Origin: Serratia rubidaea
GTDB taxonomy: Bacteria > Pseudomonadota > Gammaproteobacteria > Enterobacterales > Enterobacteriaceae
Length of the DNA stretch: 64,000 bases
Direction of reading: 5' to 3'
NCBI GenBank assembly: GCA_901472405.1
Contig: LR590463.1
Coordinates: 3,906,001-3,970,000, forward strand
Shown here: positions 36,988-45,664 of the stretch, one piece after another
How positions within the stretch are numbered: the stretch's first letter is position 1
How the letters are laid out: every line of letters starts with the position of its first letter
Made by a program: the position numbers and the translations under genes
The notes under the pieces: model-generated
Seen by the model: only the letters and a program-made list of their open reading frames with translations
Told to the model about the DNA's origin: nothing
The model's database searches: none

Positions 36988-38141
36988 TATTGCCCCCCTG
37001 CTATCTGCGTCAGCACCACGTCTTCCCCTTCTTTCAGCCCGCTTTTCACTTCGATGAACTGCCGGTCGCTGATGCCGGTGACGATCGTGCGCGCTTCAAG
37101 TTTCGCGCCCCGCTTGACCTGAACCTGATAACGCTCTTTCCCCTGCGGTTGCCCCAGCGCCGCCAGCGGGATCCGCAAGACATTTTTCTCCTGAGCGGTG
37201 ATGATAAACACCTGTGCAGTCATCGACGTACGCAGCTGACGCTCAAGGTTGGCAATGGCAAATACGCCGTTGTAGTACACCGCCGTCGGCTGCTGACTGG
37301 AAGAGGAGGCCGGGCTGTCTTCCCGCAGCGCCTCATTCGGCGCTTCCTGGATTGAACCCATTACGCTGTCATAGCGGCGTTTGGGATCGGCCACCACGTA
37401 GAACCACAGCGGTTGCCCGACGCGTACTTTCAAAATATCGGTTTCAGAGATGCGGGTATGCACCGTCATGGTGTCGGCGTTCGCCAGCACCAGAATCGTC
37501 GGCGCGCTCTGCGACGACACGACCGTCTGTCCCTCTTTGGTGACAATCCCCAGCACTTCGCCATCAATAGGCGCCAGAATGCGGGTATAGCCCAGGTTGG
37601 CCTTGGCCGTCTCCAGCGCCATTTCCATTTGTACGATTTGCGCTTCGTTCATCCGCACCTGGGCAACCTGAGTGGAATACTGCGCCTGCGCTTTTTCCAG
37701 ATCGCTTTTCACCCCGGCACCCTCGCGATCCAACTGACGTTGGCGCTTTAACTCCAGCTGATACTGCTGCAGGCTTGCTTCTGATGCCTGCTTCTGCGCG
37801 ACCGCGCTTTGCAGTTGAGCCTGCGACTTGCGCACTTCATTTTCCTGCAGCGTCGGGTCAATTTCGGCAAGCAACTGACCTTTGGTCACGCGGTCACCCT
37901 GTTTGACATACAGCCTGGTCAGCTGACCATTAACCTGTGCACCGACGTTAACCTGCAGCGACGGCTTAAGAATACCGGTCGCCAGCACGGTTTTTTCAAT
38001 ATCTCCCCGGCTGACGGCGGCAGTCGGCATCGACGCTTGTTCTGCCGAGCCGCGCAGAGAGAAACTGACGACTGCGGCGATAGCCAACGCCAGCAACAGC
38101 AGCAGTACCAGAGCAGCCTTGCGATTTTTTCGTACCAGCAT
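36987..38141 (-). CDS. MacA-like periplasmic adaptor (membrane fusion protein)
   Basis: This 384-residue adaptor has an N-terminal membrane anchor (AALVLLLLLALAIAAVVSF), a lipoyl domain (GILKPSLQVNVGAQVNGQLT), an alpha-hairpin of about 70 residues, and beta-barrel and membrane-proximal domains. It bridges MacB and the outer-membrane channel. I start at ATG 38141, overlapping the stop of the preceding ABC gene (TGATG). Its own stop overlaps the MacB start by one base. It is the only adaptor in the operon, although two ABC transporters are present. Confidence 0.92.
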   Translation of the reverse strand: MLVRKNRKAALVLLLLLALAIAAVVSFSLRGSAEQASMPTAAVSRGDIEKTVLATGILKPSLQVNVGAQVNGQLTRLYVKQGDRVTKGQLLAEIDPTLQENEVRKSQAQLQSAVAQKQASEASLQQYQLELKRQRQLDREGAGVKSDLEKAQAQYSTQVAQVRMNEAQIVQMEMALETAKANLGYTRILAPIDGEVLGIVTKEGQTVVSSQSAPTILVLANADTMTVHTRISETDILKVRVGQPLWFYVVADPKRRYDSVMGSIQEAPNEALREDSPASSSSQQPTAVYYNGVFAIANLERQLRTSMTAQVFIITAQEKNVLRIPLAALGQPQGKERYQVQVKRGAKLEARTIVTGISDRQFIEVKSGLKEGEDVVLTQIAGGQ

Positions 38142-40283
38142 CAGCAGACCTCGCCACACAGCGTCGCTGACGGTATCGGGCGCACCGTTGATGGCGTCAG
38201 CGCCGCGATCCGGCCTTCCGCTATCCGATAAACCCGATCAAACTTCGGCAGCACGCTTTCACTGTGGGTAACCGTAATCAGGGTTTTTCCCTGTTCCCTG
38301 CAGTGCGTCAGCAAGGTATCCATCACCTGCTGCGCCGTCTCTTCATCCAGGTTGGCGGTAGGTTCATCCAGTACCAGAATCGGCCGATTGCTGTACATGG
38401 CGCGCGCCAGCAGCAGGCGCTGACGCTGCCCAGCGACAACCCGGCGTGGCTTTCACGAATCAGCGCGTTCATGCCGCCCGGCAACCTGGCAATCGCCGGC
38501 TCCAGATTAAGGCCGCGTAAAGAGTGCTCGATACGCGCTCTCCGGCTTTCATCAAAGCCTTCATCAAACAGCGTGATATTTTGCAGCACAGAGGCATTAA
38601 ACAGGATATCTTCCTGACTTTGCAGGAAAAATAGCGCGTGCGCCTGACGGTAATCAATCGGGGCGTCGTCAACGACGATATCGCCCTGCTGCGGCGGCAT
38701 CAGGCCGCACATCACTTTCAGCAGCGTGCTTTTACCGGCGCCGGACTCGCCGACAATGGCAACGCTCTCCCCCCGCCGCAGCGAAAATGACATGCCTTGC
38801 AATACCGGTTGCTGGGCGTCATAGGCGAACACAATATTGTGGTAAACCAGGCTACGGGCAAATGGCGGTACGGCCGCCGCATCGACGCAGTTTCTGCATC
38901 TGCCGGGAACAGGTCGCGCGCACGTTTGTCGATCACGTGCAGCTGGTTTTTTTGCAAAATGGCGAAGAAGATTTTGGTGATGTAGGAGGTAAAAATCTCC
39001 CGCACGAAGCTATAGGCAAAAAACTCCCCCAGGCTCAATGCGCCGCTTTTCAGCAAAGGCAGCGCCAGCAGCATAAAGAACACCATCTCCAGGCTGCCGA
39101 TCAGCTGATAGATACTGCCCTTGATCTGCTCATAGATTTTTTGCTTTTGCCGGCAGGTAAACAGCGACAACGCATACTGGGCAAACGCCCCTTTGCGCAG
39201 GCTGGCCAGTCCGGCAGATTTGATGGTGGAGAACCCCTGGATGGTCTCCAGAATAAAATCGCTCTGCTCGGCGCTTTTTTCCTGTAGCTGCTGGGTATAG
39301 TAACGGTCGCGGTAAATGGCCCATACGCTGACCAGCCCCATCATCGTTACGCCGACGACGGATACCAGCGCCAGCAGCGGGCTCATATAACACATCACCC
39401 CCAGCGCGATCGCCCCGACGATCCAGTCGGTACGCAGGCCGTTATCCAGCTCTATCTTTTGTCCGGCGGCCGACTGCCAGTTGGCAAAACGGCTGAAAAT
39501 CTCGCCGGGCGCGCGTTTATCAAAAAAGTTTAACGAGTTGGCTAACAGCCTGGAAAAACCAGCCACGCTGTTGAGTACCACAAACCGTTTGATAAAGCGT
39601 TCGGTAATCAGCCGTACGCCAAAGGCCAGCGAGGTGGAAATAACAAACGCCAACAGGTAGTAAAAATAAGGGAAGTCGGTCTCACCGGCGCTCGAAAAGA
39701 CATCATTAATCGCGCTGCTGACCATCACTGGCATGATAAACAGCGTCAAAGAAATCAGAAATGCCAGCGTCATCAGGCGGTAAATGCCCGGCAGGCGCGA
39801 GGTTTCCCGCATGCTCATGCACTCCAGCGCGCTGAAACGCTGACTGCGCTTCACGCCGGCCAGCGCGGCGGCATCCGGTTGCGTTTCATGATCCAGCACC
39901 AGCGCATAGCCGCTGATTTCCTGTTTGAGCGCCTCCAGCGGCAATAGCTGCTGCCCGATCGCCGGGTTCATCACGCAGACGTGATTGCCCTTACGATAGG
40001 CCAACAAAACGTAATGGCTGGCGCCGTAGTGCAAAATTGCCGGCAGCGGCAGTTCCGCCAACTCCTGATGCTCAAAGGAGACCGGATAGGCAGGAATCGC
40101 CAGCTCGCCGAGGATGGTGGTTAAGGTCGCCAGCGACATCCCATGCTGGGAGGCTGGAAAACGCGTGCGCAACTCTTCCAATGGCGCATCAATGCCCTGG
40201 GTTTCCGCCAGCATCGCAATACAGGCCAGGCCGCATTCGTTGGTTTCGCTTTGAAACACCTGCGTCGGGATTATCTTTTCCAT
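38141..40283 (-). CDS. C39 peptidase-containing ABC exporter (two frameshifts)
   Basis: This 714-residue exporter of the CvaB/LagD type cleaves double-glycine leaders and exports the core peptide. The N-terminal C39 domain has Cys17 in QSETNECGLACIAML and His90 in GASHYVLL, but Asn106 in place of the usual third-residue Asp (MNPAIG). Six helices follow (about 165-450), then an ATPase with Walker A GESGAGKST and ILVLDEPTANLDEE. Breaks near 38884 and at the CCC of 38427-38429 each need one base; the second restores the signature LSLGQRQR. It pairs naturally with the double-glycine peptide at the operon start. Confidence 0.9.
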
Positions 40284-40305
40284 GATCTCTTTTTACAGTT
40301 CCAGG

Positions 40306-41253
40306 TTATTCATTGATAAAAAACAACGAATGCGCATGCCAGAGCATCCAGTCCTCAGGACGCTGCCGCAGTGCGGTTTCAATAACCTCAGGCAGAGCCT
40401 GTGGCAGTGCGGCTGCCTCTACCGGCGGGAAAATATGAATTCTGATACCGCGGTCATAGTAGAGGTAATAAAACACCACGCTGGCGGACAGCGCGCGCGC
40501 CAAACGCACCACGCCGCTGTGCACGTTGGCAGGACGGTCGAACAACCGACAAGGCAGTTTCGCCGTTCTGGCGCGGTTGGTGGTTACCGTGTAATCTGGC
40601 GTAATATCAGGAAAGATAATGATATTTCTCTGATTGTCGGCCGCATCCATCAGGGAGGACGTCAGGTTGCCGGCAATAGCGCGCTTATCATCATGAATCG
40701 AGCAGTAATCCAGATTAACGCCGCCCTGCCTGCGCGCCTGCTCCTGATACACCTCAGCGCCGGACGATACGATCACCGTCGCTTTACCGGGGGATACTTC
40801 GCCGCCCACCATCCCGGCCAGAATATCGGAAATCATATGCAGCGGCGCCAGTATCACCGGGGAACCGGCGGCATGCAGCGGCGCAACAACCTGATTCAGT
40901 TGGGCGCTGCAGGACGCCATCTCCGCCAGCAGTTGAGGATTGCGCCCGTAGGTCGCTGCCAGTTCCAACACCTGCCGGCGACGCATCTGACGAATAAAGT
41001 CCACCTGCGGTCCGTCGCCTAGCAGGGAACGCTGATTGGCGCGCGCCACTGCGGCGCGCCCCCGCAGCCCGCGATTGACGAACGGCAGCCAACGGCTGGC
41101 CTCGCTCACCGCCAATGTCAGACGGTAGTCGGTATGCCGCAGTATCAGACACAGCAACCGAGCACGCAGCCAAAGCACCCGATGCCATTGGCCGATCGCA
41201 CGGTCCCACAGGTTACAGGCGCTCAGGTAAACCCATACCGCAAAGAAACGCAT
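40306..41253 (-). CDS. LpxL/HtrB-like lipid acyltransferase
   Basis: This 315-residue LPLAT-superfamily enzyme resembles the lipid A late acyltransferases: an N-terminal hydrophobic segment, PVILAPLHMISDILAG in the catalytic region, then IIIFPDITPDYT and SGVVRLARALSASVVFYY, and the ending RQRPEDWMLWHAH. Such enzymes take acyl chains from ACP, and a dedicated ACP is in the operon. The catalytic HX4(D/E) is shifted: the acid follows His by four positions, not five. The acceptor may be the peptide, a sugar or a lipid; this is unknown. It starts at the last base of the DsbA-like stop. Confidence 0.8.
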   Translation of the reverse strand: MRFFAVWVYLSACNLWDRAIGQWHRVLWLRARLLCLILRHTDYRLTLAVSEASRWLPFVNRGLRGRAAVARANQRSLLGDGPQVDFIRQMRRRQVLELAATYGRNPQLLAEMASCSAQLNQVVAPLHAAGSPVILAPLHMISDILAGMVGGEVSPGKATVIVSSGAEVYQEQARRQGGVNLDYCSIHDDKRAIAGNLTSSLMDAADNQRNIIIFPDITPDYTVTTNRARTAKLPCRLFDRPANVHSGVVRLARALSASVVFYYLYYDRGIRIHIFPPVEAAALPQALPEVIETALRQRPEDWMLWHAHSLFFINE

Positions 41254-41926
41254 TACGGTTCCTGCGGGCTATCGTTTTTCAGCAGCGACAGCAGCTTTTT
41301 GCTAAAGGTCGGGAAATCGCTATCCTGCTGAGCCAACCATTTTTTATTAACGATAAAACTCGGCGTCGCGTTCACTTTGTAGTAGCTGCTCACCGCCGTC
41401 ATATAAGCCAGCAGATCCTTGGCGTCCTGCGACTGGCTGGCGCTGCGATAGTCCGTACGATCGATGCCGTTATCCAGCAGCCATTGCCCCAGCTGCGCCG
41501 GGTCGCTGAGGTCCTGGCGTTCTTTGATAATCGCCTGGTAGGCGCTTTCACGGTATTTATCTTCCAGCCCCATCACCGACAGCGTGGCGAACAGCGGCGC
41601 ATAGGCGGACAGGCCGCTGTTTTGCGGGTTGCCGATATGCAGACGGACCAGCTTGCTGCCGGCGGCAGCTGAGCTTCGAGGTCTTTCACGTTATTTTCAT
41701 TAACCGCGCAGTAGTGGCAGCCGTAAGAGAAAATCTCGACAATCGTATTTTCATCGGTTAACGGGCTATTTTTAATCTGCTCATCGCTGATAAACGTCAG
41801 CGCCGGTACGTCATCGTCACTATGCGCCCCCATCACAAAATAATGGATGTAAGCGGTGGTGATCAGTGAAGAAACTACAATAATAAATAGTGTATAGACT
41901 ATAAGGGCTAATGGCTTTTTAAACAT
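41253..41926 (-). CDS. Membrane-anchored DsbA-like thiol oxidase (one frameshift)
   Basis: This 224-residue thioredoxin-fold protein has one N-terminal membrane helix (residues 8-30) and the catalytic CHYC at 70-73 (FSYGCHYCAVNENN). The cis-Pro loop is NATPSFIVN. It should act in the periplasm to form disulfides. The frame breaks at the CC of 41659-41660; a third base restores GSKLVRLHIGNPQNSGLSAY. Placed directly after the Cys-rich peptide gene, its natural substrate is that peptide. It overlaps the acyltransferase gene by one base. Confidence 0.88.
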
Positions 41927-42035
41927 AATTATTCATCCTGAAAGCAAACGAGAGTCCATCAAATTCAATAAATATATAAAAAATTACAGAGATTTATTTT
42001 TAGAGCATGTTTATATGCTTTAAGTCCAGCAACAC

Positions 42036-42068
42036 AAAAAGCGGATGCGGCAAAGCGTGCCACATCCG
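42036..42068 (-). terminator. Terminator between the peptide gene and the rest of the operon
   Basis: Read leftwards, CGGATG(T)GGCA-N5-TGCC(G)CATCCG is followed by GCTTTTTG. The stem of 10 pairs with one mismatch and a U-tract sits 42 bases past the peptide stop. It would give abundant precursor mRNA and weaker read-through into the export and modification genes. Confidence 0.82.
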
Positions 42069-42109
42069 TAATTTTTAACATCAATTCATATCTGTTATCA
42101 AAAAATCAA

Positions 42110-42310
42110 TTAGCCATCTTTGCGACATTGTTTACTGTCAACTGCCGGCATAGACGTTTGGTGTACCTTACCATACTTGTCAGTACAGGTACGTATCATG
42201 GTACATACCTCATTTGGCTCCGTTCCAACCCATTCAAAGCTGTCAGTGCAATTTTTTTTGCACTTGCCGCCAATCACCGCTTCCGCTGCCAGCAGAGTTA
42301 CTTTTTTCAT
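42110..42310 (-). CDS. Cys-rich double-glycine-leader peptide, candidate microcin precursor
   Basis: This 66-residue peptide has a leader MKKVTLLAAEAVIGG (ending at Gly15) and a 51-residue core beginning KCKKNCTDSFEW. The core has five Cys (core positions 2, 6, 21, 27 and 47), is Lys-rich and soluble, and lacks the Gly/Ala-rich body of MccV-type microcins. AAGGA lies seven bases before the ATG. It heads the operon that encodes a C39 exporter, a disulfide oxidase and an acyltransferase, which supports processing after Gly-Gly. I recognise no characterised homologue. Toxin, signal or siderophore-like roles all remain possible. Confidence 0.82.
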   Translation of the reverse strand: MKKVTLLAAEAVIGGKCKKNCTDSFEWVGTEPNEVCTMIRTCTDKYGKVHQTSMPAVDSKQCRKDG

Positions 42311-42431
42311 TACTATATCCTTATGTTTAACTGCTACAAATTACCATTACTTCATCCTGAGGGGGATGATTATTTTTAACAAACGTGAAAATAACCCACA
42401 TTTATTAAAATGCAGTTTCCTATTTATGGAA

Positions 42432-42497
42432 TTATTGGTGTATGAAAGTTAAAAGAATAATAACCATCAGGAATACGTATATCAATAAGATTTTCAT
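42432..42497 (-). CDS. 21-residue hydrophobic peptide (speculative)
   Basis: A tiny frame from ATG 42497 encodes a single membrane helix (MKILLIYVFLMVIILLTFIH plus one residue). It lies 120 bases upstream of the peptide gene on the same strand. The ribosome site is weak. If real it is a candidate immunity or membrane helper peptide; no other immunity-like gene is visible. The remainder of 42311-42783 is AT-rich with no gene and should hold the operon promoter and the LysR promoter. Confidence 0.25.
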   Translation of the reverse strand: MKILLIYVFLMVIILLTFIHQ

Positions 42498-42783
42498 CTA
42501 ACCATTAAGTCATAACCTACTTTGACGCAGTAAGAATGCAGGATATTTCTCACAAAAAACCAATAATCAGAACAAAAAACAAAATAAATGCAGATTTATA
42601 GCTATATACAACACATAAATACAGAAAGGATTATTCTTGCATAATCTCTATGAATCTTAGGATGCGTTCTGCTCCGACCAGTTAGCCAGGCAACCCGGTT
42701 AAAACGTCTCCGTAATGGTTTGCTTCCCCATCGTCAGCCCGTACACTATCCGCCACTGCATTAATACAGGACATCCGGCCGCT

Positions 42784-43704
42784 ATGTTGCCAACCCATGA
42801 ATACGCCAACGATCTGATACTCTTCGCACTTATCGTCGATTGCGGCTCATTCAGTAAAGCGGCGGAAAGCGCCGGCATCACCAGCTCGGTCATCAGTAAA
42901 CGGATCGGCAAGTTGGAAAAATCGCTCGGCGCCCGCCTGCTGTACCGCACCACCCGCAGCCTGACGCCCACCGAAAGCGGCGCAATGCTATACCGCCACG
43001 CCAAAACCCTGAGCGTGCAAATGCAGGAAGCGCTGTATGCCGTCAGTGAAAAAAGCGAGGCGCTGACCGGCACGATACGGATGTCGGTACCCACCATTTC
43101 CGGCGAACTGCTGCTCAGTGAAAGCGTCGCCGAGTTTTGCGCGTTACATCCTGAGCTCAAGGTTGAAATGCGGCTGGAAAATCGCTTTGTCGACCTGGTC
43201 AACGAAGGCATCGATTTAGCCATTCGCACCGGCACCATGCCTGACTCCAGCCTGATCGCCAGGCATATTCTGGATTCTCGCTGGGTGATCGTCTGCTCAT
43301 CCGCTTACCTCAAGCAGCATCCGCAGCCGCAGACCACTACCGATCTGCTGGCGCATAACTGTCTGACCTATACCTATCAGGAAAGCGGCACCGCCAACTG
43401 GCTGGTCAAACAGCCGGGCCACGATGCGATCCAGGAACTACAGGTTAACGGCAATCTGTCCGCCAATAACGCCCGCGCCATTCGCAAAGCGGTGATCGCC
43501 GGCCATGGCATCGCGATGGTTCCCCGCTGCATGGTGTATGAAGATTTGCAGGATGGAAAGCTGGTGGAAATATTAGCCGGCCACTGCGGAAAGGTGCTCG
43601 GCGTCTATGCCGTTTACCCCTACACGCGTAATTTACCGTTAAAAACCCGCCTGCTGATCGAACATATCATCAGCAGCTATAAAAAAATCAGTCATTATTT
43701 TTGA
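42784..43704 (+). CDS. LysR-family regulator of the lactate genes
   Basis: This 306-residue LysR-type protein starts MLPTHEYANDLILFALIVDC at ATG 42784; upstream codons are open but unlikely. The helix-turn-helix is SFSKAAESAGITSSVISKRI, and a substrate-binding domain follows. It resembles the CrgA/DhcA group. It precedes the lactate permease and dehydrogenase by 333 bp in the same direction, so it is the likely regulator. E. coli uses the GntR-type LldR instead. The inducer is inferred to be L-lactate or a related hydroxy acid. Confidence 0.85.
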   Translation: MLPTHEYANDLILFALIVDCGSFSKAAESAGITSSVISKRIGKLEKSLGARLLYRTTRSLTPTESGAMLYRHAKTLSVQMQEALYAVSEKSEALTGTIRMSVPTISGELLLSESVAEFCALHPELKVEMRLENRFVDLVNEGIDLAIRTGTMPDSSLIARHILDSRWVIVCSSAYLKQHPQPQTTTDLLAHNCLTYTYQESGTANWLVKQPGHDAIQELQVNGNLSANNARAIRKAVIAGHGIAMVPRCMVYEDLQDGKLVEILAGHCGKVLGVYAVYPYTRNLPLKTRLLIEHIISSYKKISHYF

Positions 43705-43750
43705 AGGCCGTCACGTTATTTCCCGCCTTGCTGCCGCAAACGGGCATTTG

Positions 43751-43795
43751 ATTAGGCGATTTTAGGCGATAATCTATGGCTAATTAACGCCTAAT
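43751..43795. promoter_or_regulatory. Repeat cluster upstream of the lactate genes
   Basis: TTAGGCGAT occurs twice in direct order (from 43752 and 43762) and its inverse CGCCTAAT ends at 43795, so 43751-43758 and 43788-43795 are exact inverted repeats. A regulator site or a weak terminator of the LysR-type gene is possible. Confidence 0.35.
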
Positions 43796-43919
43796 AAATG
43801 TGATTCCGCGCGTTTATCACACAAAACAACGCATTAACCCAATGATTTAAAACAAGATAAATACCTCATCTTTTTCCTTTCCCCTCCACTCTTAACTGCC
43901 TGGCACGCCTGCTTCGCAA

Positions 43920-43939
43920 ATGTTGCAAAAATGCAACAT
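43920..43939. promoter_or_regulatory. LysR-type operator candidate upstream of the lactate permease
   Basis: ATGTTGCA-AAAA-TGCAACAT is a perfect 8-bp inverted repeat 98 bp upstream of the permease start; its T-N11-A spacing fits a LysR-type site. The 333-bp gap holds no gene. Confidence 0.5.
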
Positions 43940-44037
43940 AGAACATCGAATAATGTTGTGATTAGAATAATGTCGTCGCAGATATTGACGTTTTCCGCTC
44001 ACCCTACCGCATAAAAATAATAACCGCTGAGGATCCT

Positions 44038-45618
44038 ATGTCCCTGTTTTTCAGTATCGCTCCGATCATCTTATTGATATGGATGATGACGAAACACCAA
44101 GGCGTCCCCGCTTATATTGCTCTGCCGTTAACCGCCCTGGTGGTCTATGCCTTACAGCTGCTGTGGTTCAACGGTGATTTACTGCTATTACATGCCAATG
44201 TGATTACCGCGCTGGTGGCGGTTTTCACCCCGATCACCATTATCGCCGGCGCCATTTTGCTCAATAAGCTGATGCAAATCAGCGGGGCGGAAAACGTGGT
44301 GCGCAATTGGCTGGAAAACATCAGCCCCAACCCTGTCGCCCAGCTAATGATTATCGGCTGGACATTTGCTTTTATGATTGAGGGGGCCAGCGGCTTCGGC
44401 ACGCCGGCCGCCATCGCCGCGCCAATTCTGGTTGGGCTGGGATTCAACCCGTTGCGCGTTGCCATGCTGGCGTTGGTTATGAACTCGGTGCCGGTCTCTT
44501 TCGGCGCGGTAGGCACGCCAACCTGGTTCGGCTTTGCCAACCTGGGGCTGAGCGACGCCGACCTGCTGGAAATCGGCCGCCAAACCGCGTTGATCCATAC
44601 CGTCGCCGGACTGATCATTCCGATTTTGGCACTGCGCTTTATCGTTTCCTGGCAGCAGATCCGCCAAAACCTGCCGTTTATTCTGCTGAGCGTGCTCAGC
44701 TGTACGCTGCCTTACCTGTTGCTGGCGCAGGTTAACTACGAGTTTCCGGCGCTGCTGGGCGGTGCCATCGGCCTGACGTTATCGGTGCTGCTGGCCCGCG
44801 CCAATATCGGCCTGACACGCGACAGAACTCCGTCCACCGCTCAGCCGGTTCCCTTTGCCCAAGTATTGAAAGCTATGGCGCCGACGCTGCTGCTGATCGT
44901 GATTCTGATCGTCACGCGCATTCACCAGCTGGGGCTGAAATCCCTGCTTAACAGCACCGCCCTGCTGTGGCAGGGCAGCCTGGGCTGGCTTGGAGAACTC
45001 AGCATCAGCAAGGCGCTGATTATCGAACTGCAGCAGGTATTGGGCACCAGCGCCCAGGCCGCCTATAAAACGCTGTACGTGCCGGCGCTGATCCCTTTCC
45101 TGCTGGTGGTGTTACTCGCCATTCCGCTGTTCAGGTTAAACAGACGGCAGGTAGGCCAGATCTTCGGCGCGACCACCCGCAGCATCGGCAAGCCGTTTAT
45201 CGCGTTGCTCGGCGCGCTGATCATGGTCAATCTGCTGATGCTGGGCGGGGATAACGCGCCGGTAATGATTATCGGCCGGGCGCTGGCCGACGCCACCGGC
45301 GCCAGCTGGCTGCTGTTTTCCGCCTTTCTCGGCGCGCTCGGCTCGTTCTTCTCCGGTTCAAATACCGTCTCCAACCTGACGTTCGGCAGTATCCAGCACT
45401 CCATCGCCGTCAGCAGCGGTTTGAACGTCAACCTGACGCTGGCATTGCAGTCCGTAGGCGGCGCGATGGGCAATATGATTTGCCTGAACAATATCATCGC
45501 CGTCTGCTCAATCCTCGGCATTACCCAGGCCGAGGGCAAGATCATCAGAAAAACCGTACTGCCCATGCTGGCCTATGGCGCGATCGCCGCCGGCATGGCG
45601 CTGATACTGGCATTCTGA
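44038..45618 (+). CDS. lldP: L-lactate permease (LctP family)
   Basis: This 526-residue LctP-family transporter has about 12-14 helices and probably takes up L-lactate (or glycolate) with protons. Family blocks are present: FMIEGASGFGTPAAIAAPIL, NSVPVSFGAVGTPTWFGF and the late FSGSNTVSNLTFGSIQ. It is slightly shorter than E. coli LldP (551). GAGGA lies a few bases before the ATG. It is followed after 46 bases by the dehydrogenase gene, giving an uptake-plus-oxidation pair. Confidence 0.9.
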   Translation: MSLFFSIAPIILLIWMMTKHQGVPAYIALPLTALVVYALQLLWFNGDLLLLHANVITALVAVFTPITIIAGAILLNKLMQISGAENVVRNWLENISPNPVAQLMIIGWTFAFMIEGASGFGTPAAIAAPILVGLGFNPLRVAMLALVMNSVPVSFGAVGTPTWFGFANLGLSDADLLEIGRQTALIHTVAGLIIPILALRFIVSWQQIRQNLPFILLSVLSCTLPYLLLAQVNYEFPALLGGAIGLTLSVLLARANIGLTRDRTPSTAQPVPFAQVLKAMAPTLLLIVILIVTRIHQLGLKSLLNSTALLWQGSLGWLGELSISKALIIELQQVLGTSAQAAYKTLYVPALIPFLLVVLLAIPLFRLNRRQVGQIFGATTRSIGKPFIALLGALIMVNLLMLGGDNAPVMIIGRALADATGASWLLFSAFLGALGSFFSGSNTVSNLTFGSIQHSIAVSSGLNVNLTLALQSVGGAMGNMICLNNIIAVCSILGITQAEGKIIRKTVLPMLAYGAIAAGMALILAF

Positions 45619-45664
45619 GCGAAGCACAGTAAGTTTAAGTTAACGATAAAGTAAAGGACGCATT

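Noticed and set aside
42440-42500. 18-codon rightward frame opposite the hydrophobic mini-ORF
   Set aside because: No ribosome site and no meaningful composition; AT-rich chance frame.
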